In this document: piece by piece, positions 34,456 to 46,632 of the stretch | How the letters are laid out: every line of letters starts with the position of its first letter | How positions within the stretch are numbered: the stretch's first letter is position 1 | Assembly: GCA_049999765.1 (NCBI GenBank) | Contig: JBNGIQ010009150.1 | Coordinates: forward strand, 114,832-174,228 | DNA: 59,397 nucleotides | Source of the DNA: Phaeoceros laevis | Taxonomy: Eukaryota > Anthocerotophyta > Anthocerotopsida > Notothyladales | Direction of reading: 5' to 3' | Translations under genes and position numbers: made by a program | Notes under the pieces: model-generated | The model's database searches: none | Told to the model about the DNA's origin: nothing | The model's input: the letters and a program-made list of their open reading frames with translations, nothing else

Positions 34456-35187
34456 TCATTTCACTGCTCTTCCTCTGTCTAGCTTCTTCAGGAGTGTCAC
34501 TATTCTCACTTTTTCTGAAGGAGCTGCAGCATAAGCAGCATCAACCATCTGTTGCAGCTTCTCCAAGGCATCTTGCAGGTTATCCTTCTGCTTCCTGGTT
34601 CTGGAAGATGATACCACAATTTCTCCATCTTTATTGATCCGATTCTTCTCGTTCTCCAGCAGCTTCAACCTCACTCTTTCTGGTAGCCAAGTCGCTTCCA
34701 TAACATTGAAGCGCATATCAACCTTGGTGTTCACTTTGTTCACGTTCTGACCTCCAGCTCCACCACTTCTAGCGAAGTTCAACTCTACCTGCTTGACGGT
34801 GACCTGTGGTATGGTCTCTACCCTGTCCTTAATTTCCTCGTACCTTTCTAGAAGCGGCCTCATTATTTGACATCGAGTGCACATACAAGTTGCCGATACT
34901 CGAATATCTATCTCATCAGACGACAATTTGGATTTCTGCTTGCCTCCAGCATATACCACCATCCGCCTTTGCAGCACCTGTCTGGAGAACATATTAGCAG
35001 CATTGAATTGCCTCCGCATAGTCGCGTTACGGGGGCCCAAGCTACTCCATGGAAGCTCCCGTATGGTTGCATTCTGACGAATCGCTTGCCTGCTCAAGCT
35101 TCCACAGATCAACGGAATGAGTTGGGCATTGCCAGCTACAAGGCCGACTGTGCGGCACTGTGCTACCACCTGCATGTGCAGGTTCAT
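34456..35187 (-). CDS. ICT1-like class I release-factor family protein, organellar
   Basis: An uninterrupted frame of 243 residues starting at the ATG on 35187. The conserved GGQ domain of class I release factors is present (NFARSGGAGGQNVNKVNTKVDMRF), followed by NRINKDGEIVVSSSRTRKQKDN and a basic C-terminus. The codon-recognition domain of true release factors is absent, as in ICT1/YaeJ and plant relatives such as At1g62850, which rescue stalled ribosomes by peptidyl-tRNA hydrolysis. The first 75 residues are rich in Arg, Gln and hydrophobics with few acids, compatible with a mitochondrial or plastid presequence. The gene has no intron. A short Cys-containing insert (CMCTRC, about residues 102-107) before the GGQ domain is unusual. 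The C-terminal tail is shorter than in the homologues I recall. Confidence 0.87.
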   Translation of the reverse strand: MNLHMQVVAQCRTVGLVAGNAQLIPLICGSLSRQAIRQNATIRELPWSSLGPRNATMRRQFNAANMFSRQVLQRRMVVYAGGKQKSKLSSDEIDIRVSATCMCTRCQIMRPLLERYEEIKDRVETIPQVTVKQVELNFARSGGAGGQNVNKVNTKVDMRFNVMEATWLPERVRLKLLENEKNRINKDGEIVVSSSRTRKQKDNLQDALEKLQQMVDAAYAAAPSEKVRIVTLLKKLDRGRAVK

Positions 35188-35828
35188 GTTGGACGCACTG
35201 GGCTGGACACCATGCTAGGGCGAGGAGACTCAGGAGAGAGCCATCGCAGGAACTTTGTTGAAGGCGAATAAACGCCACACGGTAACCCTTCGTAGTACCT
35301 CGAGTAACTTTCTCCATATACGGTACAGCTCTGTTTTGTTGCCGTGATTACTACTTAAATTTATAACGCCGCGGTTGGCAGTGCAGGAAGAGAGAAGAGA
35401 GAGAAGGTGGAAGCTAGCAGAGGGCTTTGGAAGAAGCGAGCAGGCTTGCTCTGAGCTTGCCCACTTTCACGCACCTCCGGAAGAGTGGAAGCTCTACATG
35501 CGCGCCTTGGTCCCCCTGCTTGCAGTGAGGGATGGCGAGGTGTGCAACGCGAAGAAATGATGAAACAGAGCCAGGCAAGCGGGGCCTAAGCCTGTGAGGG
35601 TTTACTCCATGCATGTGCACTCGGTTGCGGCCACTGAGGCTGGTGTACGCCAGGGGACGGGAAATTGGAGCTGGATGGTGGGGCGAATGGAGCTCCTCGC
35701 TTCTTGGAGAGGAGCCTGAGATTCTGCTCTCCGGAGCGGGGTTTAGAAGGCGACTGAGTTTGGTGTGGTCAAATCACGGCCCTATGTGACGGAGGCAAGG
35801 TTGCGGTGGTCGGCCTTTTGACCAGGCT

Positions 35829-38800
35829 ATGGCGCCCGTCCGCAAGAAGGGCAAAGGTGGCAGGGGAAGGGGAAGAGCCGCTGTGGTGGTTCCTACGTCT
35901 GTGGCGCCCGTCAAGCAGGATTGGACTCTCGGGGAGCTGGTGTTGGCTAAGGTGAAAGGCCACCCACCGTGGCCTGCGAAGGTACATTTCCTTCCCATCT
36001 TCACCTGGTCGTAGGACATGGCCTACTAACTTCAAGATCGCGCGTCCCTGGCATTGTTTTTGTGGTCTTTTAGGTTTTTTCTGGTCGCTGCTAGTCGGTG
36101 TCCGTCGTGTCTGAAGGCTTCTCTCGATCTTCTTGCTGTGCGTGTCTGGCTGAACTGAGGTTGCTTTTGTTTGCTGCTTGGGATGGAACTGGCTATTTGA
36201 GCACTCTCATGAGGCACTGTTGTAGGAAAACCTTCCAGCAAGTGCCTCCCCTTGTTCACGTGTAACACCAACCAAACCCATGTTCGCCAACACTCTCGTC
36301 CAGGTGTCGGTGTCAGTGTAGATCGGGGACGGAGCAAACTATTGTCTACTGCTTACGCTCGAAGAGCATAAGCAGTCCTATGACCTGATCTGTAAGGCTG
36401 GGCACCTGTACAGCGCTGCCAACGCCTCAAATTCTGGTCCCTAACCGTACCTTAACTTCCTGAGCTTATCTTACCTGAATATATCTTACCTGCACTGCAT
36501 GCGTGCTGTCCTGCTGTTCCGTTGCCTGTGCAATGCACTGATAGACACTGGGGTTGTATGTTGGAACTTGGCAGGTAACAACTCTTGATGATACCGGGTT
36601 GAAAGGCAAACCGAGCAAAGTCTCTGTTCGCTTTTTCGCAACTAAACAAGTGTGAGCTCCCTCTTAGTGTCCCGTGTCAGGGTGCAGCTATAGTGATCTG
36701 AGGGTCGATTTGGGACTGTGAGGTTTCAGCAGAATGCAATGCTCTGAATTCTGGTGTTGGACACTGAGGTGTTGTTTGGATATGCGGCTCTGGTGTCCAG
36801 AGGGTTCTAAGTCAGGCTAGGTAAAGGCTGTTAGCGCTTTTAGCTCTTGACTTACCTCAACCATGTTGTCTTGGCAGTGCTTTGGTGGCTTTCAGTGATC
36901 TTACTGAGTTCACTTTTGAGCAAAGGGAAAAGTACCGCTACAAGACGAAAGGCAAGGGTCAGAGTCAGAGTTTTGTGGATGCAACAAAAGAGATATGTGC
37001 AGCTTTTGATCAGCTCCATGGGCAGGTTACAGGACATGAGTTTTTTGGAGATGATTCTGATTCTGATGTAAGGGAAGAATGTGTGAGGAATGAAATTAGT
37101 GAGGAAGATAACTTCCTTTTAGGCGAAACAGAGCAGTGCGTAGAAGCCTTTTCAGACCAAGATCCAGAGGACTTGTCGACTGACCTTCCAATGAGTGGTG
37201 AGAAGCAAGGTGAGGGTTCTCTAGATGCTGAAGTTGGTGTTGTAGATAAGACTTTGACGGACAACGGAGACAGTAGAAGCTTAGTGATGGAGCCAGAAGG
37301 AATGGTACAAGAGTGTGCACAAGACAGCTCCAGAACTGAAACGTCTAAAGTGGATGATCTTGTCAACGAGACAAGTGCTATGGAGGTTGGCTCAGAAGTT
37401 GGCACACAGCGTGCTCCTGATGATTCCACAGAGGCTGTTTCAGGCGGTGTCACAGAGGCTGTTTCAGGCAGTGCCACAGAGGCTGTTTCAGGCTGTGCGA
37501 CAGAGGGTGTTTCAGGCGGAGCCAAAGAGGGGGCTGCAGGAGATGCCACTGAATGTACCAACACAGTGAATACGCTTGGTGTTAAAGAGGATGTAGCAGA
37601 TGCACCATTAAAAGGTACCGGGATCCTTGCAGAGGTGGTCAAAGGCAAGGTTGCAGAAAGTGATCCTCTTCTAGACCTGGATGATGATCCTCCTATCGCT
37701 GCTGTCCGACGGGCCTCCCCGCAGTTGGCTTATAGGAAGAGACCAAAACCTCCCCCAATAGCGAAACCAGCTATGCAAGAGGAAACTCCAGCAGCAACTT
37801 CAAATGGTGTAAGCAATGTGGAGATTGAAAATTCTGTGGGAGCAAAGCCCAAGCAAGTACGCAAGCAGAAAAAGACCTTAGTGAAGACCTCTGTAAAGGA
37901 ACAGTCTGTCAAGACCAAGCGGCGTAAGCAAGTTAGGGATGAGAGTGATGAGGAGGCTTCACCAGAGTATGATGGAGGCAGCAATAAGGCAGATGCTGAT
38001 GAGTCTCATGGAGAGATGAGAAGAGATAAAAGAGCTAGAAGGAATTGTACTTTGAAGGCGACGTCAAAAACTGTAACTTACTCTGTTATGCCAAAGCAAC
38101 GGAAAGTAGTCACCAAGGTCACAAAGAGTAAAGTTTCCGGAATGCAGGTTGAGAAGTGTACATCCAATTTCAGTGAAAGTGTTGATGGCCTTGATGAACC
38201 TTCATCTGTTGCGGACAGAGCTGGAGTAGAGGTTGGCGGCAAGTCCCCAGGAGGAAGAGTAACAGGTGGACATGAAAATATCAAGGGCAAAGCACTGCAG
38301 ATGAATAGTCAGACAAAGGAAGGAGAGATTGTGAAACCAGAGTCCAAGCTGGATGATGTTAAGAATAGTGCTGTTAAACTTACAGGAGGGGGTGTCTACC
38401 AACGCAGAAAACAGGGTCAAAAACCTCAGGGATCAACGCCAGCTGCTGTAGGTCCCTTGTCAGCTCAGATCTGCTGTCTTTTCTCATGCGTGGTCTGTTT
38501 TGTTTTATCCTCATGGCTGAACCATATCACGGTGTTTGTTTCTTGGCAGGAGGTTAAGGTTAAAGTGCAGGAGGTTAAGGCTAAGGTGCTGAAGCCAAAG
38601 TTGGATGAGCCAGTAAAGGCAGGTGGTCCATCACCTAGACCTGCTCCTGTGGGCATCATATCCTCTCAGTTGGAAAAATCATTCCAGCAACTCAAGCGTA
38701 GGAGAGCAGAAGAAGATGGGAGGAAGAGCAAACACCAGGTAGATGGCGGGAAGGACCTCAAAGCAAAGGCGTTCCAGTTATCGGGCATTTCAAAATTGAG

Positions 38801-41800
38801 TACTGGGGCGAAAAGAGATCCTGATGACAATCTCCCACCCATGAAAAGGGCAAAGGTTAGGGGTGACTTGCATTCTGAACGCGATAAGGTCACTACTAAC
38901 AAAGAAAGGATGAGGGAATCAGCTGAGACAGTCAAGGCTGGGGCCGCCACAGCCATCGACAATGAGACAAAACTCAATGACCAAGTTCAAGTTGGCAAAC
39001 CGAAGGTGAACATGGATAGGGTTCCGCCCAAGGCTGATAAGTACAGGATAAGGAGTGCATTAGTTGATGGGGAGGCGACCTTGCCTCCACTGAAGAAAAG
39101 ACATCGGGAGGTTACTGTAGAGTGTGCTGCAGAAGCTTCTACTGGAGTGTTGCAGAGCATGGATACGAAAGAGGAGGCTGCAAAATCAGCAGATGGTGGC
39201 ACAGATATCAAGTCACATGCTGTGGGCCATCCATCACCAGGAAGCACTGACCAGAAAGCTGCTGTGGCTGATGCTCACACAAAGGTGGATTCTGGACTTC
39301 GTGGGAAGACTCTGGATGGTAAGTCTCCAGCACATGCAAGGTCTTCACCTCTGAAAGCACGACCAACTGCAGAGTCGAGGGGTGCAACTGATACACTGGA
39401 TTCCAAAGGAAAGCTGCTGAGGTTGAAGAAGCAGCACAGCTCGACACCCAGCAGGGAAGCTATTGGAAGCCCTTTCAAGCATGGTAGTGACATCTTGGAT
39501 GCGTCTATTAGAGCAAATGGATCAAACCTTGATACTAGCGGAGGCTCGTCTGGAAGAGGCAGATTGGATGAACCTGTCAACAAAGTTAGGCAAGCGTAAG
39601 TGCCAATTGTTGGCCTGTGTTGTGTAGGACTGTGGTGGATATTTCCATTTTTTGATGTTTGGCCTCTCATGTTGCGGGTTTTTGGTTACAGCTATGAAGC
39701 AGCCAAGGAGACAAAGCAAAAGCTTATCTTAAAGGAGGAGGTTGATACTACCTCGTCTGCATCTTTAAAGTACCTAATCGCTCAAGCACAGGCTGCCCAA
39801 GCACAGGCCAAAAAGCAAGCACGCTATAATATGACATCTGTAAACATGTCAGTGCATGCTCCTGATGTAGAAAAGCTTGCAAGTGTGGTTAGATCGCCTT
39901 TCAGAGATCCGTCGCCCACAGGGAGAGGGAGCTCACCGGTCCAAACACTCAGTGCTTCACAAGATTTGCCGAGGAATCCAGGCTTGTATTCAGATTTTGT
40001 ACCTGCAGACTCTTCAAAGCTGGATGCTGGTTATGGCCCTGGACATGGGCCAGTTACGGGGTCAAGGGATGGAGAATCTGTTGGAGAGAAGGAAAAGGCC
40101 ACTGCTAGGGAGGCCTTTGAGGGCATGCTGGAAACCTTGTCACGCGCAAAAGACAGCATAGGAAGAGCCACTCGCCATGCTATTGAGTGTGCAAAATATG
40201 GTATAGCTGATCAGGTAAAGTACACTTATTTTCAGTTGTTGGTGCTAGATGTTGCACAAATTGCCTTCCTCGTTCTAGTGTAACAGTTTCCCAAATTAGG
40301 GCTTTCTACATATCCCGCTCTCCTTTGTTATTGATTGCAATGATTGTCTGTAGTGCCCTTCGTCAATTATTCTGCTGTTTTTAGTAAACCTGTTGTTGGA
40401 TGTGTGTGCAGGTCGTGGAGGTCATTATGCATAAGCTGGAAGTAGAAACCAGTTTTCGTCGAAGACTTGACCTCTTCTTCCTCGTTGACTCCATTACACA
40501 ATGCTCGTCAAGTCATAAAGGTATGTAGAGTTTAAATCGACATTGTTGGCATTCTGAGGAGACACATTCTAATCAAATTCAGAACCTGGTGCAGGTGCTG
40601 CAGGTTCTTCATACCCGCAGGTCGTACAGGTTGCTTTGCCACGATTGTTGAATGCTGCTGCTCCACCTGGGTTGGTAGCTAGTGAAAACAGACGCCAGTG
40701 TTTAAAGGTAGCACATGTATTTGTGTGGAGGTTTTGTGTCTGTTAGTCTACCTAGCAGTCTATGCCTATGTGCTTACCACCTGTTGTCTTGATCAGGTTT
40801 TAAGTATTTGGTTAGATCGAAAGATCCTGCCAGTCCCAGTGGTGAAGCACTTCATGAAAGAGATTGAGTATCACAATGACGATAAGATTGTTGGAAGCTT
40901 ACCTAGGCGACCTTCTCGCTCCGAACGTGCTGTTGATGATCCTTTGCGTGAGATGGAAGGCATGTTTGTTGATGAGTATGGAAGGTATGTGTTGTGGGGA
41001 TTTTGATAGTTTCCTCGTCTTGACTGGGGATAAGTGGAATATACAAGAGGTCAGAAGTTTATCTTACATGGACCTGTGTCTGTGCAGCAATGCCAGCTTT
41101 GCTATGCCTGGGGTCGTAATTCCTCGCATGTATGATGATGATGAGGATGCAAGCGAAGCTGACAACAAGTTCGAGGAGGATTCTGAGAAACCAAGTTGTT
41201 ACCAGAGTGAAGAGGCAGCAGTGGAGTCATTTGAACATGGGGAGAAGCATCGACATGTACTGGAGGATGTGGATGGAGAGCTTGAGATGGAAGATGTTTC
41301 CCCTCGGGCAGATTTGGGGCATGCAATGGATGCTGATACACCACTACATGGCAAAGTCGACAAAAGGTCCTTTGGACATGCTGGGGGGTCCTCATCAGAG
41401 AAAAAAGGGTTGCCACCCCTTCCATCTGATCCTCCGCCGCCGCCGCCATCCCCTCCACCCCTACCTCAGTCTCCTCCACCCTCACCTCCACCCCCTCCAC
41501 CACCACCCTCTCCACCTCATTCAGGCTCACCAGTAGACCCTGTGTCATCCTATGATTGCACTTATTCCTCTCCCTCAACTCCGGTGGCTGTATCACTTAC
41601 TGCGTCTTCAGCAATACATGCATCAAGAGAAGCTGTGTACGGCACTCCAGGTGTGCCAGGTTGTACCGCACATGCATCTTGGACCAGTGTCATGTCTGCA
41701 TCTGATGCATCGTATGGTACTCCTTCGCAGTTTTTGATGCCGCCACCTCTTCCCTTACCCCCTGTACCTTCACGTCTTAACATCCCTGTGTCTCCTTACT

Positions 41801-42619
41801 CAGCTCCTCCTCGAGCTCAAGGGGTTGTATCAAGTCCAAGTCTTGGACGGAGCCCCTATCCTCCACTTCCAAGACATGCTCAGCAGGTTTCGTCCCCCTA
41901 TGAGCATCCTCCAAGTCAAACTTGGTCTGAGGTTGAAAAGGACAGAGTTTCTCCAGTGGTAAGGAGCTTTCAAGACGAGCGAGGGCAGAATATGCTGCAT
42001 GAAGAAGGGAGTGGAAGGCCAGGAGATGTCAATAAAGGTCGACCTACAGATGGAGCTCAGACTGCAGGTCAGCTGCTTCTTGTGTTTCAATGTGTAGAAA
42101 TGCTTGTTGGTCTCTTCTGCGTTGAGTTGTTTTGACTAAGTGGCATTATTATTACTATCAGGTAGCAGTTCGTTCTCTCATGATCCAATCTCCGGTGCTG
42201 GGATTATGCCACCAGGTGCTATGCCACCTTATTGTGGTGTACCGCCTATGGCAGCTATTCACTCTAGGCCATTGCCTGGGTCACGCAGTGTGTTCCCGCC
42301 ACCACCGCCTCCACCAACACAGCTGCTGCCACCACCACCACCACCGGCACTGCCACTGCCGCCAGGGGCACCTATTCCTGGACACATCACTCCTTCAGGA
42401 GCTCTCCCTTCTGGACTGCAGATGGGCGGACCAGGTACTGTTCAGACAAATTGCCTTTGTTTTTATTGGGATTGAGCTTTGAAGAGTTGGCCTGGTTCTT
42501 TTATGTTCAACTTGGTGGCTGACCAGTTTCACGGGTTGCCAGTGCCGCCAACCTCTCAGGGGCAAGTGATGGGGTTTAGGCCTGGACTGCCCACATCTAA
42601 TGGCTGGCGCCCCAACTGA
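35829..42619 (+). CDS. HUA2-like PWWP / CID-domain protein
   Basis: Eleven exons (35829-35981, 36575-36651, 36878-38447, 38550-39595, 39692-40214, 40412-40520, 40595-40707, 40797-40984, 41088-42067, 42162-42434, 42543-42619) give 1702 residues. HUA2/HULK proteins are plant nuclear pre-mRNA processing factors that influence floral genes. An N-terminal PWWP domain (VLAKVKGHPPWPAKV, then KVSVRFFATKQV) spans exons 1-3. A long Ser/Lys/Glu-rich disordered region has basic NLS-like stretches. An RPR/CID-like domain follows (about 1125-1265): EVIMHKLEVETSFRRRLDLF, FLVDSITQ, LPRLLNAAAPPG, RRQCLKVLSIWLDRKILP. The C-terminus has acidic and two proline-rich tracts (41430-41530, 42290-42370) and ends VPPTSQGQVMGFRP. 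Exon 11 uses the acceptor at 42542 because the nearer one (42530) breaks the frame. The 102-base intron 38448-38549 has no stop and keeps frame if retained. Confidence 0.9.
37428..37523 (+). repeat. Coding 24-bp tandem repeat, 4 copies
   Basis: Four 24-bp units (37428, 37452, 37476, 37500) inside exon 3 of the HUA2-like gene, encoding an 8-residue unit of the form TEAVSGxA. Units differ at the last codons. It lies in a disordered acidic region. Confidence 0.85.
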
Positions 42620-45276
42620 TCACTTTCAGGAGAGGTGCATTTCTTCACGATTCCCTTTGCACGCCATGGTGCAGGGAGTCATCAAGTTCTATGAAGATCG
42701 TTTGAGCAGCTTTTCAAGTGGAGGGGTTGACTGTCAAGTGCAGTCCAATTTATCCTATCTGTAGGAAAACGGCTTCATATGATCGTTTTGCGAAGTTGTA
42801 CCCAGGATACGAGATATCTCACTGGGATTATATTTTGGTCTGTGCCCAGGTTGCAAAATCTAGGATGGACTGAAGGCACTCTGGCCTGTCATGGGGGAGG
42901 ATGTATTCTAACCTTGAAGGATAATACACAGTAACAGCAAGTAAGTTATCCGAGGTTCTTGGTAGCTTCATGGACGACACCTAGCTACACTCTTGTAGAA
43001 AAATAAACCTTGACGCCTCAATCACCTAATTGGGCACGCCATGACAGATGTGTTACATGGATTCTTTGGACCCTGATAACATCAGATCAAATGAGATCTC
43101 AGTCTCTGAGTTGATACTGAATGTTCCAAGTTGATGTTAATACACTTTTATCCTTCCTCCAGTTTAACGTTGTTTGTTAGTATGTTGTTTTCCTGATAGC
43201 AACCCTCAAGGGGGACCTAGTATTTTGGTTGAAGGCATCACGGCCAGCCCCTCGGATCTAGAACTTGCGTCCCCTACATTGCTAAAGGTTCCTTCTTACG
43301 GATTACTCAGTTCCAAGAACCTCTGCCTGACATGTGCGAAGCTTGGTTGTTTTGTAACTGCTAACTGTTAGAAGGTGTCTGATTGCGAGTTCCATGTTTA
43401 TCCTCTTCTGTGCCTGGTCAGTGGTGTATTTATGGAGGTATCTTTGGTACTTGGGAGTGGAAACTTTTGGCACAGAACTGCCTGCTAACTGAAAGGATTA
43501 GGGACGGGTCCACATTGTTCTAGATTTGTTTTACGCCTAAATTGCTTGAAAACTGTTGGCCGGAGCAATTCAATACATAATTTTGAATGGTGTCCAACGG
43601 TGAGGGGAGCCTTACCAAGAACGCTGGATCAGAGGCTGCACTGAAGATCCGGAGTATCAAGGATTTTATACACTCAGTGGCTGGTGGAAGGAAAAGTATT
43701 AGGCCATGGTCACCCCAATTCTAATCATGCCTGCGTGTATAGTCTCTCCTATTTCCTGTCCCGGACAGCATCTGATATGTACACCGCCAGGCCTTGCTCC
43801 TTTTGAATGATGCTTCCAACCTTGATTGAGTGCTGGCTTCTGCAGGTACCATGTCATAGTTGTGTGAATCTGCTGGGTTTGATGATCAAGTTGTCAGTTC
43901 GGTAAACCAGATCTGAGAAATAATGCTTTTCAAAGCAAGAAGATCCTATCAAAAACCTCTAGAGTGGTGTGATCCTTCTGTTTCAGCGGTTGGTACCCGT
44001 TCTTTAGTTTCTAGCGTGGCCAGGTTCTTTAGCATCCTCTGGGATGTCCGTGTTGTAGCTCTTTATATTAACATCTTCTTCTGTGGATACATTTGAGGGC
44101 CATCTCAATCAATCTCCCTAGACTGTGATTCACTGGGCTTGTATTTTTTGGTGATCACCAACTGAGAAGAGTGCACAATAGGCTACCGCTGACGCTGGCT
44201 TGGTGACACTTTTGTGGTTCCAGGTACACCCGATTTTCACGGTTAGCTTACCGTGTTGTTAGTTACAACAAGTGCCACGTCATCCTACTTGAAGGAATTT
44301 TGAGGTTTGTACAATTGCGACCTGTGAGCAATACAGGTCTCCTTGCCTCTTAGTGCATCTCATCCTATTTGTACATTCCAGCCGCCTCCAGTTGTTGCAA
44401 AAACCGTGTAACTAATCATGTCTGTCTAATTAGCCTTGAACCATGGAACTACTGTGCAAGGGCGAATGTTAAGAGACAAACGTTTCAGTGACTTCAATCG
44501 CCGCCTTCCTTTATATCTCCATCTAGATTATTAGCTCTATGGGCCACCCACGCATTTGGGTAATCCGAAGGGATGGTACTTGTGAGTTTGTACAATAAAA
44601 TCTCTGTTGAAGCAAAGTTCCGATTATTGAGGAGCACATCCTGCAGTAGTGTGACATGGCTGGGCCAAAATCGATTTTCATGCCATTACAGTGGACGGTG
44701 CAGCTTGGAGATGTGCATGTGGTTGGAGGCCTTGCTCTCTGGAGATGAGTTGCGAGATAAATCTACTGTTGTCCGGGACCAAAACCAAGGATCTGATTGA
44801 CCAAGCTGCTTAGAGTAGGGTAAGAGAAGTCTTTTGGTTTTACGAGCAGCTTGTGGGTACAAGTCAAGACTGTTGCAGACTTCAGCAGTTTGTCCCTGTA
44901 AGCATCGTGTTGTGGCGAGGCTAGGAAGACGGACTACCTGACTGGAAGAAGCCCGTTGTAAATAGCAATCGAGGTCGTGAGCTTGGGCAAGCAGGGATGC
45001 TCTGAATCGAGCGCACCAAAAAAGATTGTAAGCTTGCATAGCACAATTTCAACGTGATTGCCTTGTAAACTGACTCAAAAGACTAAATTTTTTGGATCAC
45101 CTGTTTGTGTTCCTACCGTAGATACGGATTGCGGATCGGGCGTGGAGAAAGACCATGTCCAGACACACTGGAAGTGCCAGCGCTCATTCTGAGGTGAAAG
45201 ATGACGTCCAATATCTGGAGCCGTCACTCCCAGTGGCTTAACAAGATATGTATCACCGGAATTGCGAGCCAACCAG
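42620..45276. other. Intergenic region, no gene seen
   Basis: 2.6 kb between the HUA2-like stop and the 3' end of the aminotransferase gene. The first part must be the HUA2-like 3' UTR. Open frames in the rest (for example 43174-43371 and 44573-44800) are short and match no family I know. No tRNA, repeat array or transposon coding was recognised. Confidence 0.45.
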
Positions 45277-46632
45277 CTATGTGGTGGCAGGCACAACAAT
45301 CTTAAGCTTCGCTTGCAGTCTCCCTATGCCTGTTCTTAGAGTTTCTTCGTTCTTACAAAATGCGAACCTCAGGAGATGCTTTCCTTCCTCAGGATTGAGG
45401 TAGAAGACACTAGGTGGAATAGCAGCAACGCCCACCTCTTCTATCAAGTATTTGGAGAAGGTAACGTCGCTGTCAAAACCAAATGGGGTGTGATCTACCA
45501 TGACGAAGTAGGTGCCCTGCGGCTCATATACCTTGAAGCCTACGCTCTTGAGTCCATCTACCAGGATATCCTTCTTGGCCCTGTAGTCCTCAATCAGCTC
45601 TTGGTAGTAACTATCGGGAGCATTCAAGGCTGCCACTGCGCCATACTGCAAAGGGGTGGGTGTGGTGAAGGTGAGGAAGGCGTGAGCTTGGCGCAAGCCC
45701 CATGTCAGGTGCGAAGGAGCCACAGCCCAACCTACCTTCCAGCCTGTTAGAGAGAAGGTCTTCCCCAAGGAATTCATGGTCACCGTTCTCTCATACATGC
45801 CTTTGATGGATGCCAGAGAGACGTGCTTTCCTTGAAACACGAGCTTGTTGTACACCTCATCTGTGAAAGCCAGGGCGTCGTGCTGGATGCAGAGGGAGGC
45901 GACAAGCTCCAGCTCCTTCTGAGAGAAGACTTTGCCTGTCGGGTTGTGGGGAGTGTTCACCAGTATGGCCTTGGTCTTGGAGGAGAAGGCCGCCCGGAGT
46001 TCTTCTTCAGGGACGGCGAAGTGAGGGGGCCGCAGAGTGACAGCCTTCACTTTGGCATCCGCCATGGACAGAGTCGCCAGATAGGAGTCGTAGAAGGGAG
46101 CAAAGAGGATGACCTCGTCTCCAGGGTTGATAAGGCCCAGCATGCTGGCAGCAATTGCCTCTGTGCACCCTGAAGTGACAGTCACCTCCTTGTCCGGATC
46201 CACCTGAATGCCGGTCTCCCGGGAAAAATTCCTGGCCACTGCTGCATTCAGCTCGGGGACTCCAAACCCCCTGGCATACTGATTCTTACTTCCATCCAGA
46301 ATCGCCTGCACCGCTGCGTCCTTGACGAACTGAGGCCCGTCGAAATTGGGAAACCCTTGTCCGAGATTCACTGCCTTATGCTTAAGCGCCAGGCTGCTCA
46401 TGGTTGTGAAGATGGTGGTCTTGAACTGCTCCAGGCGCTTGGCAATCGCATGCGGGACCTCTGTCGCCGGCGGCGGAGGAACCTCTTGCTGTGGCAGCCC
46501 GTTGGAGGAGACAGCATGAGCAGCGGACGCCATGGCTTTCCTGCAAACTGCTCTTTGAGAAGAGCGTGGGCGACGCAGGGACGCCGGTGGGAGAAAAGCC
46601 TGGCTTGTGAGAAGATTCGAGTGCGCTCCCAT
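45277..46632 (-). CDS. Class I aminotransferase, kynurenine-aminotransferase-like, plastid
   Basis: An intronless frame of 451 residues; the ATG at 46632 is the first in frame. It is a PLP enzyme of fold type I, close to the plastid-predicted Arabidopsis At1g77670 and to kynurenine/glutamine transaminases; the physiological substrate is uncertain. Key motifs: NLGQGFPNFDGP, NQYARGFGVPELN, TSGCTEAIAA, the PLP phosphate-side NTPHNPTGK, TDEVYNKL, and the Schiff-base lysine in NSLGKTFSLTGWKVGW. The C-terminal SVFYLNPEEGKHLLRFAFCK carries the substrate-carboxylate Arg. The first 60 residues are Ser/Arg-rich and resemble a transit peptide. Full length is normal for the family. Flowering-plant homologues have many introns as far as I recall, so the absence here is notable. 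It is divergently arranged with the HDAC-family gene. Confidence 0.92.
   Translation of the reverse strand: MGAHSNLLTSQAFLPPASLRRPRSSQRAVCRKAMASAAHAVSSNGLPQQEVPPPPATEVPHAIAKRLEQFKTTIFTTMSSLALKHKAVNLGQGFPNFDGPQFVKDAAVQAILDGSKNQYARGFGVPELNAAVARNFSRETGIQVDPDKEVTVTSGCTEAIAASMLGLINPGDEVILFAPFYDSYLATLSMADAKVKAVTLRPPHFAVPEEELRAAFSSKTKAILVNTPHNPTGKVFSQKELELVASLCIQHDALAFTDEVYNKLVFQGKHVSLASIKGMYERTVTMNSLGKTFSLTGWKVGWAVAPSHLTWGLRQAHAFLTFTTPTPLQYGAVAALNAPDSYYQELIEDYRAKKDILVDGLKSVGFKVYEPQGTYFVMVDHTPFGFDSDVTFSKYLIEEVGVAAIPPSVFYLNPEEGKHLLRFAFCKNEETLRTGIGRLQAKLKIVVPATT

Noticed and set aside
37010-37648. 212-residue minus-strand frame in the HUA2-like region
   Set aside because: It is antisense to a repetitive low-complexity coding exon, and its Ser/Pro/Thr composition simply mirrors it.
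42162-42475. Alternative end of the HUA2-like protein by reading through the donor at 42435
   Set aside because: Splicing to 42543 keeps phase and gives a Pro/Gly-rich tail like the preceding exon; read-through gives a short unrelated tail.
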